Below are positions 54,079 through 63,887 of a DNA stretch of 64,000 nucleotides, one piece after another (within the stretch, counting starts at the first letter, position 1; each line of letters starts with the position of its first letter). This DNA is from Bergeyella zoohelcum ATCC 43767 (GTDB taxonomy: Bacteria > Bacteroidota > Bacteroidia > Flavobacteriales > Weeksellaceae): NCBI RefSeq assembly GCF_000301075.1, contig NZ_JH932293.1, forward strand, positions 413,155 to 477,154, written 5' to 3'. Under the pieces are notes generated by a model. The model was not told the origin of the DNA. It saw nothing but the letters and a program-made list of their open reading frames with translations, and did not search any database. Both the position numbers and the translations under genes were made by a program.

Positions 54079-55301
54079 AGTGGGAAGGTATCGATAAATT
54101 AGGAATAGGGCTATACCTTATTATTTGCACTTTTGCCATAGCAAATATCTTCAGCGTGGATGAAAGTTTGGGAAAAAAACAAATGATATTTTTCGGGATT
54201 TCTTTGTTTTTAGGTATCATTATTTTTACGATGAGGAGTAAGTTTTTTGAAAACTTTGCTGGTATCATTTACATAGGAGGTGTGCTTTTGCTTATCGGAC
54301 TTTTTCCTTTTGGGACGGAGATTTTGGGACAAAAAAATTGGTACAAATTCGGTAGCTTTACAATGCAGCCAGTAGAGTTTGCCAAAATAGGAACCGCTCT
54401 TATGCTTTCTAATTATGCTTCCAGTCCAGATTTTAATCTGAAATACAGAAAATCATTGCTTACCGCTCTAGCGATTATAGGCATCCCTGCAGTGGTGGTT
54501 TTAGCCATTCCTGATGTAGGTTCACTTTTGGTTTTCACGGCATTTTTTATTGCATTGTACAGAGAAGGCCTCAGCGGAATGCTGTTTATGGTAGGCTTTG
54601 TATTTGCAGCTGTTTTTTTAGTTTCCATCGCTGTCAGTCCGTGGTATGTCATTGCCACCATGGTGGTTTTAGTCGCTCTTTTCGTATTTAGAAATTATCA
54701 TAGAATTTCTTGGAATGTACTTTCTGTGAGTGGAATAGTGGGGACTACTTTACTGCTTTCGGCACTTTCCTATGGCTCAGCAACAGTATTAGAAAAACTC
54801 CCTAAACACCAAAGAGAAAGAATAGAGGTACTCTACAAAGGCGAAAAACAATTTAGAGATACTTCAGGATATAATCTTTTATACTCCAAAACCGCCATTG
54901 GTTCAGGGGAATTATTGGGAAAAGGCTATATGCAAGGCTCGGTAACGAGGGGGAAATTCGTTCCAGAACAAGAAACCGACTATATTTTCTGCACCGTAGG
55001 TGAAGAGTGGGGCTTTGTAGGCAGTTCTATTTTGATTATTATTTATGCACTATACATCGGCCGAATTTACTATCTCTCTGAAAGACAAAAAAATGTATTT
55101 AATAGAGTATTTGGGTATTCCTTTGCCTCTATATTATTAATGCACTTTGTGATTAATATCGGGATGGTCATGGGGCTTTTCCCTACCGTAGGCATTCCTC
55201 TGCCATACTTCAGCTACGGAGGAAGCTCACTGGTTGCCTTCTCCATCATGACTTTTATCTTTTTTAAGCTCAACTATGCCGATAGAAATGCTTTGGTGTA
55301 A
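54075..55301 (+). CDS. rodA: Peptidoglycan glycosyltransferase RodA (SEDS)
   Basis: 408 residues, about ten membrane segments. SEDS landmarks: KIGTALMLSNYAS, FVPEQETDYIFCTVGEEWGFVGS with the essential acidic residues, and GMVMGLFPTVGIPLPYFSYGGSSLVAF. Polymerises glycan strands with PBP2. ATG overlaps the mrdA stop (ATGA). Last gene of the elongasome operon. Confidence 0.96.
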   Translation: MKWEGIDKLGIGLYLIICTFAIANIFSVDESLGKKQMIFFGISLFLGIIIFTMRSKFFENFAGIIYIGGVLLLIGLFPFGTEILGQKNWYKFGSFTMQPVEFAKIGTALMLSNYASSPDFNLKYRKSLLTALAIIGIPAVVVLAIPDVGSLLVFTAFFIALYREGLSGMLFMVGFVFAAVFLVSIAVSPWYVIATMVVLVALFVFRNYHRISWNVLSVSGIVGTTLLLSALSYGSATVLEKLPKHQRERIEVLYKGEKQFRDTSGYNLLYSKTAIGSGELLGKGYMQGSVTRGKFVPEQETDYIFCTVGEEWGFVGSSILIIIYALYIGRIYYLSERQKNVFNRVFGYSFASILLMHFVINIGMVMGLFPTVGIPLPYFSYGGSSLVAFSIMTFIFFKLNYADRNALV

Positions 55302-55479
55302 ATATTCATTTCATGTGTATTATTCCGTGTAATTGTTAAGTAAGAAGCTGTTTAATCTTTCAATCTGTTGAATTTCATGTGCTTTGTATTACATAGGAAT
55401 TGCCCCATTTCTAAAATAATTATGGGCAAATTGATGTAATTATTTGAACTTGCATATCTTTTGGGACAGTGTGTTATCA

Positions 55480-57867
55480 TCACTCCTCTATCGCAAGGCC
55501 AATCACTTCCTTAATATGGGTTACAAAGTGTATTTTCATTTTTTTGAGATAATCTTTCTGTATTTCCTCTACATCTTTTCTATTCGCTTCACATAAAATG
55601 ACTTCCTTAATTCCTGCACGGCTTGCAGCCAATAATTTTTCCTTAATTCCTCCTACAGGTAACACCTTTCCACGCAGTGTTATTTCTCCCGTCATAGCGA
55701 TATGAGATTTCACTTTCTTATTGAGGAAACTAGAAGCCATGGAAGTAATCATGGCTATCCCTGCACTTGGTCCATCTTTGGGGGTAGCTCCTTCAGGGAC
55801 ATGGACATGGATATTATTTTTCTCTATCACCTCCTTATCTATACCCAGTGCTTCATGTTTTGCTTTTATATATTCCAAGGCAATCGTTGCAGATTCTTTC
55901 ATCACATTACCTAAATTTCCTGTCAATGAAAGCGTCCCTTTTCCACTACTCAAAATACTCTCAATAAAAAGAATATCCCCTCCCACTTGTGTCCATGCTA
56001 ACCCCGTAACCACTCCTGGAACATCGGTGATTTCCGAAAGATTTTTCGGTCTTGGTACTCCGAGAATTTCATCTATTTTTTCAATGGAAATTTTCACATC
56101 GTATGCCTTTTCCATCGCAATCTGAAGTGCTACCCAACGGGCAATTGCCGCAATTCTCTTTTCCAGTGTTCTCACTCCACTTTCAGAAGTGTGCGCTTCT
56201 ATGATGTGTTTTAGCTCTTTAGTTCCGAGTTTAAAAGCGTTTGCACTCAGCCCATTCGCTTCCCATTGTTTTTTGATTAAATGCCTTTTGGCAATTTCCA
56301 TTTTCTCTTCAAGAGTGTATCCTGCAATTCGAACAAGTTCCATTCTGTCCAAAAGTGGAGTTTGAATAGTAGAAAGTGAATTTGCTGTAGCAATGAACAT
56401 TACCTTAGACAAATCATAGCCATGCTCTAAATAATTATCATAAAAAGAATGATTCTGCTCAGGATCAAGCACTTCTAATAGTGCCGAACTTGGGTCTCCA
56501 TGGATGCCTTGTCCTAATTTATCTATTTCATCTAAAACAATTACGGGATTAGAAACTCCTGCTTTTTTAATGCTCTGTAATATCCTTCCTGCCATGGCTC
56601 CTATGTAGGTTTTTCTATGTCCACGAATTTCGGATTCATCATGCAATCCTCCTAAGGAAACACGAACATACTTCCTTCCCAAAGCATCTGCGATGGATTT
56701 TCCTAATGAAGTTTTCCCTACCCCCGGAGGACCTACCAAACAGAGAATAGGCGATTTCATATTCCCCTTGAGTTTCAGTACAGCGATGTGTTCTAGAACT
56801 CTTTTTTTAATATCTTCCAAGCCAAAGTGAGCTTTGTCTAGTGTGTTTTCAGCTTTGGTGATATCAAAATTATCTTGCGTGAATTTTTCCCAAGGCAGCT
56901 CCGTAAAGAAGTCTAGATAGTTTCTTTGTACATTATAATCTGGGGAATTAGGATGTTGTCTTGATAGTCTATTGAGTTCTTTATCAAAATGTTGCTGCAC
57001 AGATTCCGTCCATTTTATTTTTTCCGCTTTCGCTTTCAGTTCATCGGCATCGGATTCTGCCCCTCCCCCCAGTTCTTCTTGTATGGTTTTTATTTGCTGA
57101 TTAAGAAAATACTCTCTCTGCTGTTTATCTAAATCTTTACTTGTCTTCTGATGAATTTGGTTTCGGAGTTCTAGTTTTTTATACTCTTCGTGAAGAAATT
57201 GATAACAAAGCTCCGCTCTCTCTTGGAGTTTTTTTATTTCCAAAAGTTGCTGTTTCTTTTTGTAACTAAAATTAGCATTGAGTGCTATGAAACTGAGCAA
57301 TTCCTCATGATGATTAAAATTCTTGAGTGCTACTTTTGCTCCATTTGGGATGCTCGGATCTAGGGAGATAATACTTTCAGAAATCTGAACGATATTCTCC
57401 ATCATTGCATCAAACTCCTCTTTATTTTGAGGTTGGGTGTCTTTTTGTTTAGTGATTTCCGCTATAAAATAAGGCTCAGTAGCCATCATTTTCTTGATTT
57501 TAAACTTACCGAAACCTTTGGTAATCACGGTGATATTTCCTTCAGGAAGACGAACGATTTTAATGATTTTTGCCAGAACACCCACCTTATAGAGGTCTTT
57601 TTCGGTAGGGTTTTCTATCATAGGATTATTCTGGCTCACAATACCGATGAGCTGATTGTTTTTCTGAGCGTCTTCTAAAAGCTGGATAGAAGCGTTTCTT
57701 CCTGCCGTAATAGGAACAATGATATGTGGAAACATTACCATATTTCTCACCGCCAGAATAGGAAAGGCGGTTTGAGATTTATCTTCTTTAGAATCTACAA
57801 TGTCTTTTACATTGATTTCTTCTGCTACGATGCTAAATCCTTCTTCTAAAATATCGTCAAAATTCAT
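55480..57867 (-). CDS. lon: ATP-dependent protease Lon
   Basis: 795 residues, full length. N-terminal LAN domain ([23 protein letters not shown]), AAA+ module with Walker [10 protein letters not shown] near 378-386 and Walker [12 protein letters not shown], and C-terminal protease domain with the Ser-Lys dyad: Ser701 in DGPSAGIAM and Lys near 744 in [10 protein letters not shown]. Degrades misfolded and regulatory proteins. Convergent with rodA. Palindromes lie just upstream (57902-57919 and 57937-57949). Confidence 0.97.
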   Translation of the reverse strand: MNFDDILEEGFSIVAEEINVKDIVDSKEDKSQTAFPILAVRNMVMFPHIIVPITAGRNASIQLLEDAQKNNQLIGIVSQNNPMIENPTEKDLYKVGVLAKIIKIVRLPEGNITVITKGFGKFKIKKMMATEPYFIAEITKQKDTQPQNKEEFDAMMENIVQISESIISLDPSIPNGAKVALKNFNHHEELLSFIALNANFSYKKKQQLLEIKKLQERAELCYQFLHEEYKKLELRNQIHQKTSKDLDKQQREYFLNQQIKTIQEELGGGAESDADELKAKAEKIKWTESVQQHFDKELNRLSRQHPNSPDYNVQRNYLDFFTELPWEKFTQDNFDITKAENTLDKAHFGLEDIKKRVLEHIAVLKLKGNMKSPILCLVGPPGVGKTSLGKSIADALGRKYVRVSLGGLHDESEIRGHRKTYIGAMAGRILQSIKKAGVSNPVIVLDEIDKLGQGIHGDPSSALLEVLDPEQNHSFYDNYLEHGYDLSKVMFIATANSLSTIQTPLLDRMELVRIAGYTLEEKMEIAKRHLIKKQWEANGLSANAFKLGTKELKHIIEAHTSESGVRTLEKRIAAIARWVALQIAMEKAYDVKISIEKIDEILGVPRPKNLSEITDVPGVVTGLAWTQVGGDILFIESILSSGKGTLSLTGNLGNVMKESATIALEYIKAKHEALGIDKEVIEKNNIHVHVPEGATPKDGPSAGIAMITSMASSFLNKKVKSHIAMTGEITLRGKVLPVGGIKEKLLAASRAGIKEVILCEANRKDVEEIQKDYLKKMKIHFVTHIKEVIGLAIEE

Positions 57868-58193
57868 AATTGCTTGATAAATGTAATTGATATGCTCGTC
57901 TGTGATGATTCATCATCACTACTTATCCCCGACAAAATGTCATAAGTCCTCTTAATTTCTCACTAAAAATAGCTCATGACCGCATTTTTATGTTTAGAAT
58001 ATAAGCACGACCGTAATAAGGTCAATACTTATGCCAAGAAAAAAATAAGACAGAATGGCAATAAAAACACTTTCACTTGAGAGGTGTATGGGGAATTCAT
58101 CAGAGAAAATCATTTAACTTTACTCCTTGATTATCGTGCTATTTGACAAAAAAAACTTATTTTCGCAGTTTGAAATATAATGTATTATAAACT
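57868..58193. other. Divergent intergenic region lon/ppiD
   Basis: 326 bases, no coding frame. Contains GTGATGA / TCATCAC (57902-57919, loop TTCA) and GACA-AAA-TGTC palindromes close to the lon start, and a near-consensus TATTTTCG box at 58158-58165 before ppiD. Confidence 0.45.
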
Positions 58194-60329
58194 ATGGCAG
58201 TTTTAGGCGAAATCAGAAAAAGACCTATCCTATTAATGGGCATCATCGCACTGGCTTTGTTAGCATTTTTGGTAAATCCAGAAACTTTTGACAAATTCTT
58301 TGGAAAAGACCCCAATATTTTAGGAGAGGTGAATGGAGAAAAAATCACAAGAGAAGAGTACTTGGACCACCTCTTTGTGCTTCAAAGTAACGCACAACAG
58401 CAAGGGCAGCCTACCACTGGCTTGGAAGAACAAGCGTGGCAAATGGCAGTTCAGAGCAAACTCATCGCTCAAGAGTTTGATAAAATGGGCTTTGAAATGA
58501 CTGATGACTACTTTTGGAATCAGTTACAGTTCGATCCTATGTTTGCCCATAATCCTCAAAATTTTGATGAGAAGGGGAACTTTAAGCTTCAAGAAATCAA
58601 AAAACAAATTGACGAACTTAAAAACGGACAAGCACCAGAATTCTATAACCAGTGGCTGAAAGCGAAAAAATCCATTGAAACGAGAATGATGGCAAGACAA
58701 GTTTTCGGAAATCTCTCTACAGGAATCACCACAGGAAAAAAAGAGGCTGAACTCATGATGAAACAGCGTGACCAAGTGGCAGATATTGATTTCGTGAAGG
58801 TAGATTACAGCAGTTATTTGGCAAAAAATCCTATTAAAGTAACTGCCAAAGATATAGAAGATTATATCAAACAATACCCAAATACTTATAAGACAGACCC
58901 AAGTGTGAATTTAGGGGTAGTATATTTCCCTTCTGTAGCCAGTGCTGCAGATGAGGCGGCAAAGAAAAAAGAAATAGAAAATCTTTTTTCTGGAAATACA
59001 GGAACGGGAGAAAACTTCCAAAATACGAAAAGCGATTCTATGTTCGTGATGATGAATTCAGAGATGCCTTATGACCCAAGATATCTTCCAGAAGCACAGC
59101 TTCCTCCTTTCCAGAAAGATTGGGCAAAATCTGCTGCTGTAGGGCAAATATTAGGACCAGTAAAGGAAAACAATTTATTCGTCATGTCTAAATTGATTTC
59201 TAAAAAACCTACAGATTCTGTACTTTCTAAACATATTCTTATTGCCTATTCTGGAGCAGAAAGATCTACCGCTACCCGAACGAAAGAGGAAGCAAAGAAA
59301 AAAGCAGATAGCTTATTTGCAGTAATAAAAGCGAACCCTGCTACATTCACTGAAGGACTCAAAATATCTGACGAGCCAGGGGCATCAGAAAGAAATGGTA
59401 GCGTAGGATGGGTAACTCCAGATTCACCTTTTGACCCTGCCTATCTGGCCTATTTGATGAATAACCCAAAAGGGGCTACGGGCTTAGTAGAATCTGCTTT
59501 TGGATACCACATTATCAATATTGAAGATAAGAAAAGTGGTGCGATGGGGTACAAAATAGCCAATGTCATCAAGGAAATAAAACCTTCTGAAGCTACAGAA
59601 ACAGAAGTGGACAAAAATGCAAGAAAATTCATCCAGCAGGCCGAAGGTAAATCTTTCACTGATTTTACTAACCTAGCTAAAAAAGGAAACCTCAACTATT
59701 CTAACCCAAAATCCCTCAAACGATTTGAGGGCATGATTCCAGGTTTAGGAACTCCTAAAGATGCGGATATTCTCGCTTGGGCATTTAATAAGAAAAGAGA
59801 AAAGGGAGATACAGAAATGTTCGTGGTAGAAGGTACAGGAGATAGAGTAGTGGTCTTCCTCAATGGAAGATATGAAAAAGGACTCGCTAACCCTGAAACT
59901 GTTAGAGACCAAGTAGAATTTATCGTAAAAAATAAACTTGCAGCGAAAAAAATAGCAGAAAAAATAGCAAGTACTAAGGCTTCTAATCTAGAACAAATTG
60001 CCAAAGCGTTCGGAACATCTGTGCAAACTTCTACTGTAAATTTTGCACAGCCGCAAGTGGCAGGAGCTATAGAACCCAAAGTAGCAGGAGCTTCTTTCGG
60101 AATCTTAAAAGGAAAACTCAGCCAAGCGATAGAGGGAATGACAGGGGTATTCGTGGTAGTGAAAAAATCAGAGACCACTAATAAACAAGCTGGAGACCTT
60201 AAACAAATGATGGAATCTAACGCTGCCCAAAACTCTAACTTCTTTGTACAATCTTTCTTAAAGAGCTTACAAGATAACGCTAAAATAGAAGATTACAGAA
60301 TAGATGTTTGGGACAAAGGACAACAATAA
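58194..60329 (+). CDS. ppiD: Peptidyl-prolyl isomerase, PpiD/SurA-like
   Basis: 711 residues. Short N-terminus, one membrane anchor (PILLMGIIALALLAFLV), SurA_N-like chaperone region (about 45-200), a parvulin PPIase domain (about 340-450; LSKHILIAYSGAER ... GLVESAFGYHIINIEDKKSG), and a second, degenerate segment after it. Inner-membrane-anchored periplasmic chaperone for exported proteins. Single-gene unit with a strong terminator. Confidence 0.93.
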   Translation: MAVLGEIRKRPILLMGIIALALLAFLVNPETFDKFFGKDPNILGEVNGEKITREEYLDHLFVLQSNAQQQGQPTTGLEEQAWQMAVQSKLIAQEFDKMGFEMTDDYFWNQLQFDPMFAHNPQNFDEKGNFKLQEIKKQIDELKNGQAPEFYNQWLKAKKSIETRMMARQVFGNLSTGITTGKKEAELMMKQRDQVADIDFVKVDYSSYLAKNPIKVTAKDIEDYIKQYPNTYKTDPSVNLGVVYFPSVASAADEAAKKKEIENLFSGNTGTGENFQNTKSDSMFVMMNSEMPYDPRYLPEAQLPPFQKDWAKSAAVGQILGPVKENNLFVMSKLISKKPTDSVLSKHILIAYSGAERSTATRTKEEAKKKADSLFAVIKANPATFTEGLKISDEPGASERNGSVGWVTPDSPFDPAYLAYLMNNPKGATGLVESAFGYHIINIEDKKSGAMGYKIANVIKEIKPSEATETEVDKNARKFIQQAEGKSFTDFTNLAKKGNLNYSNPKSLKRFEGMIPGLGTPKDADILAWAFNKKREKGDTEMFVVEGTGDRVVVFLNGRYEKGLANPETVRDQVEFIVKNKLAAKKIAEKIASTKASNLEQIAKAFGTSVQTSTVNFAQPQVAGAIEPKVAGASFGILKGKLSQAIEGMTGVFVVVKKSETTNKQAGDLKQMMESNAAQNSNFFVQSFLKSLQDNAKIEDYRIDVWDKGQQ

Positions 60330-60352
60330 TAGTTTTTTCATATCTATTTTAT

Positions 60353-60385
60353 AGGTCGTTTCAAAAACTGAAACGACCTTTTTTG
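60353..60385 (+). terminator. Intrinsic terminator after ppiD
   Basis: 10-bp stem AGGTCGTTTC / GAAACGACCT with a 7-base loop followed by TTTTT. Confidence 0.9.
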
Positions 60386-60405
60386 TGCTGTATAATAATC
60401 GGAAC

Positions 60406-60510
60406 TTGTCTTGACTTTTTGATTTTGCCCAAGTTCTCCCTAAGTCTTAATACGATTCCGAGGTATTTTGGTAAAGTGCTTCGGAAGTAAGATGAATCAA
60501 AATGAATTCA
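60406..60510 (+). repeat. Dispersed intergenic repeat, copy C
   Basis: Starts GTCTTGACTTTTTGATTTTG, then ATTTTGGTAAAGTGCTTCGG and a diverged end GATGAATCAAAATGAATTC. Same order of blocks as copies at 3759-3888 and 5437-5529, same orientation, but more diverged. Confidence 0.5.
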
Positions 60511-60583
60511 ATGCATTCAGAAAAAACTTACTAATCATTAGTAAAAGTTTTTTATGTTTTCTTGTACTATTTGTCCCTAAACG

Positions 60584-61792
60584 CTAAAAACCATTCTCCA
60601 CAAGTATTTCCACTGCGTTGAGGATATCTTGGGCTACTTTGTTTTTGTTTTTTAGAGTAAAGCTTTCTTTTTTATTGGGGTAAATGAATGTTACCTGATT
60701 GGTATCTTTTTGGAAACCTGCACCTTCCGTTTTTAGAGAATTAAGGACTATCATGTCTAAATTTTTCTTTACCAATTTCGCTTCGGCATTGGCTTCTTCG
60801 TTTTCCGTTTCGAGGGCAAAGCCAATGAGTAATTGTTCCTTTTTTCTTTCTCCCATTGTTCTTAGAATGTCAGGGTTTTTAATGAGCTCTATGGTCATGG
60901 TATCCTCATTTTTTTTAATTTTTTCAGAGGCTTTTATTTTAGGAGTATAGTCTGCCACGGCAGCGGCGGCAATGGCGATGTCCACCGTATCAAAATGTTT
61001 AAACACCTCATCATACATTTCTTGGGCAGAGGTAACGCGGGTAAGTAGGATGTTATTATGCTGAATGTGGAGTGCCGTAGGCCCCGATATGAGCTGAACG
61101 CTTGCCCCTCTCTTAGCAGCTTCCTCAGCGATGGCATAGCCCATTTTCCCACTGGAATGATTTCCAATAAAACGCACGGGATCAATAGCTTCATAGGTAG
61201 GCCCAGCTGTGATGAGGATTTTTTTACCTTCCAGAGAAAGGGAATTAGCGACTTCGAAATGCTTTTTTATTTGTTCAAAAATGGTTTCAGGCTCACTCAT
61301 TCTTCCCGCTCCGAAAAGTCCACTCGCCAGCTCTCCTTCTTCGGCAGGAATGATGATATTACCAAAATCTTCGATGGTGTCCAAATTCTGCCGAGTAGTA
61401 GGGTGTGCATACATGTCCAAGTCCATAGCGGGAGCAATCATTACGGGGCATTTGGCTGAAAGATAGGTTGCCATAAGGAAGTTATCACATAATCCGTGGG
61501 CTATTTTCCCGAGAGTATTAGCGGTACATGGAGCTATGAGCATGAGATCTGCCCAAAGTGCCAGCTCTACATGATTGTTCCATGCGTGTTGGGACGAAAA
61601 AAAATCGGTATATACGGAATTTTTAGAGAGTACGCTCAGCGTATTAGGCGAAACGAAATTTTCCGCTGAGGGACTGAGTATTACTTTTACCGTAGCTCCT
61701 TCTTTTACCAAAAGACGAATCAGCGTATGGATTTTGTAGGCGGCTATTCCACCCGTAATTCCTATGAGTATATTTTTATTTTTTAATGCCAT
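60584..61792 (-). CDS. coaBC: Bifunctional phosphopantothenoylcysteine decarboxylase/synthetase
   Basis: 402 residues. CoaC half: FMN-binding ILIGITGGIAAYK, PCTANTLGKIAHGLCDN and the PAMDLDMY catalytic block; CoaB half from about 185: ILITAGPTYEAIDPVRFIGN then HSSGKMGYAIAEEAA, AAAVADYTP and the lysine-rich KIKKNEDTMTIELIKNPDI. Makes 4'-phosphopantetheine for CoA. In many flavobacteria coaBC lies between rpoZ and the DUF4835 gene; here it is 26 kb away from both. Confidence 0.96.
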   Translation of the reverse strand: MALKNKNILIGITGGIAAYKIHTLIRLLVKEGATVKVILSPSAENFVSPNTLSVLSKNSVYTDFFSSQHAWNNHVELALWADLMLIAPCTANTLGKIAHGLCDNFLMATYLSAKCPVMIAPAMDLDMYAHPTTRQNLDTIEDFGNIIIPAEEGELASGLFGAGRMSEPETIFEQIKKHFEVANSLSLEGKKILITAGPTYEAIDPVRFIGNHSSGKMGYAIAEEAAKRGASVQLISGPTALHIQHNNILLTRVTSAQEMYDEVFKHFDTVDIAIAAAAVADYTPKIKASEKIKKNEDTMTIELIKNPDILRTMGERKKEQLLIGFALETENEEANAEAKLVKKNLDMIVLNSLKTEGAGFQKDTNQVTFIYPNKKESFTLKNKNKVAQDILNAVEILVENGF

Positions 61793-61904
61793 GATTTTTA
61801 TTGTATGAATGTATAAAGTATAAAGATTTAAAGGACTATTTTTCTTTAATAATATACGATGTACATAGATTAAAATGTGAATGATAGGGAGGGCTTTTTT
61901 CTAT

Positions 61905-62519
61905 TTATATCACCATTTTGGTAATAAAATCTTTATCTCCCTTTCCTCTTGCGGGGGAATATTCTCTTCCGTAAAATATGATTTGGAGATGGAGGCTATT
62001 CCATTTAGATTTTGGGAAGAGTTTTTTGGCATCATTCTCTGTTTCCACTACGCTTTTTCCAGAAGTAAGTTTCCATTTTGTCATTAGTCTATGAATATGC
62101 GTATCTACAGGGAAAGCAGGATGCCCAAAGGCTTGGCTCATGACCACGGAGGCCGTTTTATGCCCTACCCCTGGTAGTGCTTCCAGCTCTTCAAAACTTT
62201 CGGGTACTTCTCCATTATGTCTTTCTAATAAAAGTTCTGACATTTTTTTTAAATTTTTGGCTTTGGTATTAGATAATCCTATTTCCTTGATGTATTCCTT
62301 TATTTCTTCCACTTCCATACTTGCCATAGCTTTTGGGGTGTCTGCTACTTTAAAAAGGGCAGGGGTTACTTCATTTACTTTTTTATCCGTAGTCTGTGCG
62401 GAAAGTGCCACGGCTACCAAAAGGGTAAACGGGCTATAGTGATCTAATGGAATAGGCGTTTGTGGATATAGTTTTTCGAGTTCTTCGATAATGATTTTTG
62501 CTCGTTGTTTTTTCGTCAC
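61905..62519 (-). CDS. nth: Endonuclease III-like DNA glycosylase lacking the Fe-S cluster
   Basis: 204 residues. Helix-hairpin-helix-GPD glycosylase: ALPGVGHKTASVVM with catalytic Lys121 and FPVDTHIHRL with Asp139. Typical Nth ends in a C-x6-C-x2-C-x5-C loop that binds a [4Fe-4S] cluster; here the end reads FYGREYSPARGKGDKDFITKM with no cysteine. The catalytic pair being intact suggests an active glycosylase/AP lyase for oxidised pyrimidines without the cluster. Some flavobacterial relatives appear to share this ending, from memory. Confidence 0.9.
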   Translation of the reverse strand: MTKKQRAKIIIEELEKLYPQTPIPLDHYSPFTLLVAVALSAQTTDKKVNEVTPALFKVADTPKAMASMEVEEIKEYIKEIGLSNTKAKNLKKMSELLLERHNGEVPESFEELEALPGVGHKTASVVMSQAFGHPAFPVDTHIHRLMTKWKLTSGKSVVETENDAKKLFPKSKWNSLHLQIIFYGREYSPARGKGDKDFITKMVI

Positions 62520-62525
62520 TTTTTG

Positions 62526-62533
62526 TAATTTTG
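62526..62533 (+). promoter_or_regulatory. -7 box (TAATTTTG) for bcp, with TTG at 62505-62507
   Basis: Perfect TAnnTTTG, TTG 18 bases upstream (inside the start of divergent nth), ATG 16 bases downstream. Confidence 0.6.
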
Positions 62534-62549
62534 GGTAAAAATAATCATT

Positions 62550-63008
62550 ATGTTAAAAATAGGCGATACTCTTCCTGCTTTTGAAGGAAAAAATCAAGAT
62601 GGAAATCTAATCTCATCACAACAGTTTATAGGTAAAAAGCTCATTATTTTCTTTTATCCTAAGGCCAGCACTCCTGGCTGTACCGCTGAAGCCTGTGACC
62701 TTTCTGACCACTTTTCGGAACTACAGAAACACGGCTATCAGCTCATAGGGATTTCTGCAGATGCTGTGGAAAAACAAAAAAAGTTTCATAGTAAATATCA
62801 GCTGAAGTATGACCTTATTGCGGATGAAGAAAAGGTGATTTGTGAACGGTTTGGGGTTTGGCAGCTCAAAAAATTTATGGGAAAGGAATTTATGGGCATT
62901 GTAAGAACTACTTTTATCTTTGATGAAAAAGGAATCTGCACTCATAGAATAGATAAGGTAAAAACGAAAGAAGCGGCTCAGCAGATTTTGGAATTAGAAA
63001 ATATTTAA
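62550..63008 (+). CDS. bcp: Thioredoxin-dependent thiol peroxidase (BCP/PrxQ peroxiredoxin)
   Basis: 152 residues. Reduces hydrogen and organic peroxides. Peroxidatic Cys44 and resolving Cys49 in ASTPGCTAEACDL mark the two-Cys PrxQ type. GKKLIIFFYPKAST and FGVWQLKKFMGKEFMGIVRTTF are family blocks. Divergent from nth, so two DNA/oxidative damage functions share an intergenic region of 30 bases. Confidence 0.95.
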   Translation: MLKIGDTLPAFEGKNQDGNLISSQQFIGKKLIIFFYPKASTPGCTAEACDLSDHFSELQKHGYQLIGISADAVEKQKKFHSKYQLKYDLIADEEKVICERFGVWQLKKFMGKEFMGIVRTTFIFDEKGICTHRIDKVKTKEAAQQILELENI

Positions 63009-63026
63009 TCTGATGGAGTGCCATTA

Positions 63027-63656
63027 TTAGTGCCTAGCATCTTTTGTTCCTAATGAAGCGAATACGGAAAAAGAAATGGAAATAGTGATGTTCTTTTCGG
63101 CTTCGGTGAAGTAATCTTCGCTCCTAGTTGGTATAAGGTAATTTTGATAAAAATCTTTATTGTCAAAAGCAAAAAAAACCGCCCCTACTATCATTGTGGT
63201 AAGGTCTTCTGCTTTTTGGAAAAAAGTAAAAATACCTTGTGCAATGCCTCTTTTCAAGACCTCATCAATATAGATGGTAAGGAGTTCCAGAAAAGGAACC
63301 AGTGAGGTATGGAGTGAAATGTGAATGGAAAACTCTTTTTCCACTTCGTTTTTTAAGCGTAAAATCCTAAAGAGATTCCGAATACTCTGCCGAATGAGTT
63401 CCCGAAGTTGCATGGTAGGAAGCCCATTCTGGATGGTAGAGAAAAACTGTGCAATGTGTGTTCTCAGCATATAGCATTTATAGTGCAGGAGTTCACGCAT
63501 CATTTTTTCTTTAGAGCCAAAGTAATAAGAAATCAGTGCGATATTTACTCCCGCATTATTAGCAATATCCCTGAGTGTGGAGGTGTCATATCCCTTGATG
63601 GATATCACATCATCCGCTGCTTGGAGGAGATGGATTTGTTTATCGCTAAGATTCAT
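63027..63656 (-). CDS. TetR family transcriptional regulator
   Basis: 209 residues. N-terminal DNA-binding domain: STLRDIANNAGVNIALISYYFGSKEKMMRELL near residues 22-53 in the TetR pattern; variable ligand-binding C-terminal domain. Ligand unknown. Usually autoregulated and controlling a neighbour; the divergent frame starting at 63888 is the obvious candidate, but this is inference. Convergent with bcp. Confidence 0.88.
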   Translation of the reverse strand: MNLSDKQIHLLQAADDVISIKGYDTSTLRDIANNAGVNIALISYYFGSKEKMMRELLHYKCYMLRTHIAQFFSTIQNGLPTMQLRELIRQSIRNLFRILRLKNEVEKEFSIHISLHTSLVPFLELLTIYIDEVLKRGIAQGIFTFFQKAEDLTTMIVGAVFFAFDNKDFYQNYLIPTRSEDYFTEAEKNITISISFSVFASLGTKDARH

Positions 63657-63680
63657 ATTAATTACTTATCATTTAGAAAT

Positions 63681-63688
63681 CAAAGATA
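63681..63688 (-). promoter_or_regulatory. -7 box (TATCTTTG) for the TetR gene
   Basis: Perfect TAnnTTTG on the minus strand, 24 bases before the ATG at 63656. Confidence 0.55.
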
Positions 63689-63719
63689 AGGATTATTAGG
63701 AATATGGATTCTAATTTTC

Positions 63720-63825
63720 TAAAAGCAGGATGTAGCAATAGGCAGTAGGCTTTTAGCGAATGGCTTCTAGCTTTTGACAGTTAGCTTTTTCTAACCTCTA
63801 AATTCTAATTACCAACTTCTAAAAT
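63720..63825. repeat. Degenerate CTAACTT-like heptad region
   Basis: A run of related words (TTAGCGAATGGC, TTCTAGCTTTTGACAG, TTAGCTTTTTCTAACC, TCTAAATTCTAATT, CCAACTTCTAA) that looks like a decayed tandem of about 7-base units. Noncoding. Confidence 0.4.
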
Positions 63826-63872
63826 CATTGTACCACTTATAAAAAACTTTTTGCATATTAGAAAACTTTATC

Positions 63873-63880
63873 TATCTTTG
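63873..63880 (+). promoter_or_regulatory. -7 box (TATCTTTG) for the terminal frame, with TTG at 63851-63853
   Basis: Consensus TAnnTTTG with TTG exactly 19 bases upstream; the ATG at 63888 follows 7 bases after the box. Confidence 0.65.
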
Positions 63881-63887
63881 CCTCGTT

